From: Desulfuribacillus stibiiarsenatis
GTDB taxonomy: Bacteria > Bacillota > Bacilli > Desulfuribacillales > Desulfuribacillaceae
DNA length: 64,000 nt
Direction: 5' to 3'
NCBI RefSeq assembly: GCF_001742305.1
Contig: NZ_MJAT01000001.1
Span: 1 to 64,000, forward strand
Shown here: positions 62,818 through 64,000 of the stretch, one piece after another
How the letters are laid out: the number at the start of each line of letters is the position of its first letter
Position numbering within the stretch: the stretch's first letter is position 1
Made by a program: the position numbers and the translations under genes
The notes under the pieces: generated by a model
Seen by the model: only the letters and a program-made list of their open reading frames with translations
The model's database searches: none
Told to the model about the DNA's origin: nothing

Positions 62818-63846
62818 ATGAAATTATCTTTTGCCGAAAAGAATAGTACTCGTATGGACTTGAAAACCATTGTACCTCTAAATATGCCATTAGGAATCTG
62901 CATTGAACCAACAAATGTATGCAACTTCAAATGCAAAATGTGCCCTGTAAGCTTTAATGATTTTTATGATATCAATGGTGGTAGAAATTTTATAGACTTT
63001 GAACTGTACAAAAAAATCATACAAGACGTATTAGAAATGGGAAGGCTAAATAACCTTAACTTATATGGGGATGGAGAACCTTTTTTAAATAAGAATTTAA
63101 TTGAAATGATTCGTTATGCTAAGGGAAAAGATGTATCGAATAATATTACAGTAACATCTAATGGCTATTTACTAAACGAAAAGCTTGCAGAAGAGACTGT
63201 CAAAAGTGGGCTAGATTATATTCGTTTTTCAATATATGGTTTTAATGATGAGGAATTTAAGTCGATTACACAGACTAAAAACGATAGTAACGTCATTTTG
63301 AATAATATAAAAAGACTTCGAGAATTAAGAGATGAGCATAATTCTAACTTGCATATCTATGTGAAAACTATTTTACCGCAAGACCAAAAGAATCTTGAGC
63401 AAGATTTTATACGAACGTTTACAAATATAGCTGATGAAATCGGAATCGAGCATCCTATGAACTGGAATGGGTATGACAATAGAAAGTTAATCTCGAATAT
63501 TGACGAAAATTGTTCCACAGACGAAACTATGATTCAGGGCTATTATAAAGAAAAAAATAAAGGCGGATATAAGAAAGTATGTACAACGCCTTTTACTAGC
63601 CTAAACATTAAATCAAACGGCGATGTAGTAATATGCATTGTTGATTGGAATAAAGGGACTAAAGTAGGGAATATCAAGGAAAGCTCTCTGAGTGAGATAT
63701 GGAATGGCGATACTTTAAGGGAATTTCGAAAAATGCATTTAATAGGACAAAAGCATGAAAATGAATCATGCATGAACTGTAAGCACATGTATAGTAATCC
63801 TGATAACATAGACGAAATCTCGGACATTCTCATGAGTAAAATATAG
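62818..63846 (+). CDS. Radical SAM enzyme with SPASM-type C-terminal cluster domain
   Basis: 342 residues. The radical SAM cluster motif is Cys35-x3-Cys39-x2-Cys42 in TNVCNFKCKMCPVSF, with YGDGEPFLNKNLIEM (the GGEP-type SAM contact) and TVTSNGYLLNEKL. The C-terminal part has VCTTPFTSLNIKSNGDVVIC, GNIKESSLSEIWNG and ESCMNCKH, the cysteine pattern of SPASM auxiliary iron-sulfur clusters. Such enzymes modify peptides or carbohydrates by hydrogen abstraction. In this context a sugar-nucleotide dehydrogenation, epimerisation or a modification of flagellin is possible. GAGAAGGGGG precedes the ATG. Confidence 0.88.
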   Translation: MKLSFAEKNSTRMDLKTIVPLNMPLGICIEPTNVCNFKCKMCPVSFNDFYDINGGRNFIDFELYKKIIQDVLEMGRLNNLNLYGDGEPFLNKNLIEMIRYAKGKDVSNNITVTSNGYLLNEKLAEETVKSGLDYIRFSIYGFNDEEFKSITQTKNDSNVILNNIKRLRELRDEHNSNLHIYVKTILPQDQKNLEQDFIRTFTNIADEIGIEHPMNWNGYDNRKLISNIDENCSTDETMIQGYYKEKNKGGYKKVCTTPFTSLNIKSNGDVVICIVDWNKGTKVGNIKESSLSEIWNGDTLREFRKMHLIGQKHENESCMNCKHMYSNPDNIDEISDILMSKI

Positions 63847-63861
63847 AGGGACGTGCTGCTG

Positions 63862-64000
63862 ATGGAAAAAACTAATACAATACATGAGATGGCTTTTTTG
63901 GAAGAAACGAGTAAAACTTATCGAGATTCTCTACAAAGTGATACGATTAGGAGGCTTGCTATTCAAACATTTCTTCCCTATTTAAATGGTGGTGTAGCGT
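63862..64000 (+). CDS. Start of a further island gene, truncated by the window
   Basis: 46 codons from ATG after GAGGGACG. The peptide begins with an Asn/Glu/Lys-rich helix and ends RRLAIQTFLPYLNGGVA. A helix followed by a glycine-containing strand start is what precedes the SAM loop in methyltransferases such as those in glycan loci, but the segment is too short to assign. It lies 15 nt after the radical SAM gene and continues the operon. Confidence 0.6.
   Translation, partial: MEKTNTIHEMAFLEETSKTYRDSLQSDTIRRLAIQTFLPYLNGGVA

Noticed and set aside
50631-64000. Pseudaminic or legionaminic acid pathway
   Set aside because: The first dehydratase would fit, but no PseC/PseI/NeuB-type synthase or CMP-transferase is present within the window; it could lie beyond the edge.
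1-64000. CRISPR arrays, rRNA or tRNA genes
   Set aside because: No regularly spaced repeats and no recognisable structural RNA genes were seen by eye.

Overview
The window is a chromosomal stretch of a low-GC, motile, Gram-positive bacterium (Bacillota, Bacillales-like). The evidence is the AT-rich composition, strong AGGAGG-type ribosome binding sites, ATG/GTG/TTG starts, a sigma-A and sigma-D promoter vocabulary, S-layer-homology (SLH) proteins with the pyruvyl transferase CsaB, and a tagO / LCP / degS-degU / degV / comFA-comFC / yvyF / flgM-flgN-flgK-flgL / yviE / fliW-csrA / hag order that matches the Bacillus subtilis chromosome. No species is assigned with confidence. I see no rRNA, tRNA, CRISPR array or prophage.

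Layout. 1-232: edge of an IS3-type element. 352-4978: two exported proteins (an SLH protein and a copper-amine-oxidase-N-domain protein). 5045-11186 (minus strand): a MacB-like ABC module made of ATPase, large exported protein and permease, followed by a shortened paralogue of the exported protein. 11455-13846: a small Toprim protein and a phosphoglucomutase. 14027-19214: a self-contained RND efflux operon (adaptor, pump, TetR regulator) whose promoter carries a palindromic operator between -35 and -10. 19375-22996: an SLH-anchored subtilisin and a small exported protein. 23288-24487: metK. 24564-29018: csaB and the wall-polymer genes LCP, tagA-like and tagO. 29096-37343: a PgaB/IcaB-like deacetylase, a full-length gltB and a membrane-anchored protein of unknown function. 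37607-43147: degSU, degV and competence genes. 43388-50156: the late flagellar cluster ending in fliW, csrA and flagellin. 50254-64000: a flagellin glycosylation island with two Maf-type transferases and nucleotide-sugar enzymes. It continues past the window edge.

How the parts work together. CsaB pyruvylates the secondary wall polymer that SLH domains bind, so csaB, the tagO/tagA/LCP genes and the two SLH proteins form one surface-anchoring theme. FlgM/sigma-D and FliW/CsrA are the two control layers on flagellin; the flagellin leader carries a near-ideal CsrA hairpin 21 nt upstream of a second GGA in the Shine-Dalgarno sequence. The island beyond flagellin can make a UDP-sugar branch (4,6-dehydratase, GalE, UDP-glucuronate decarboxylase-like) and a dTDP-4-amino-4,6-dideoxyhexose branch (RmlA, RmlB, DegT aminotransferase). 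It adds an ATP-grasp/HAD fusion, a methyltransferase and a radical SAM/SPASM enzyme that could decorate the sugar.

The least expected signals are four. First, an interspersed, strongly structured intergenic repeat occurs four times in both orientations, with a conserved base and a variable apical stem-loop. Second, a 973-residue Maf transferase carries a C-terminal half resembling the surface or phage-tail type of beta-sandwich domains. Third, the flgM sigma-D -10 element lies inside the 5' arm of the preceding terminator. Fourth, there is a possible amino-acid-ligating step in flagellin sugar synthesis. All starts were chosen by eye from ribosome binding sites; no database search was possible.
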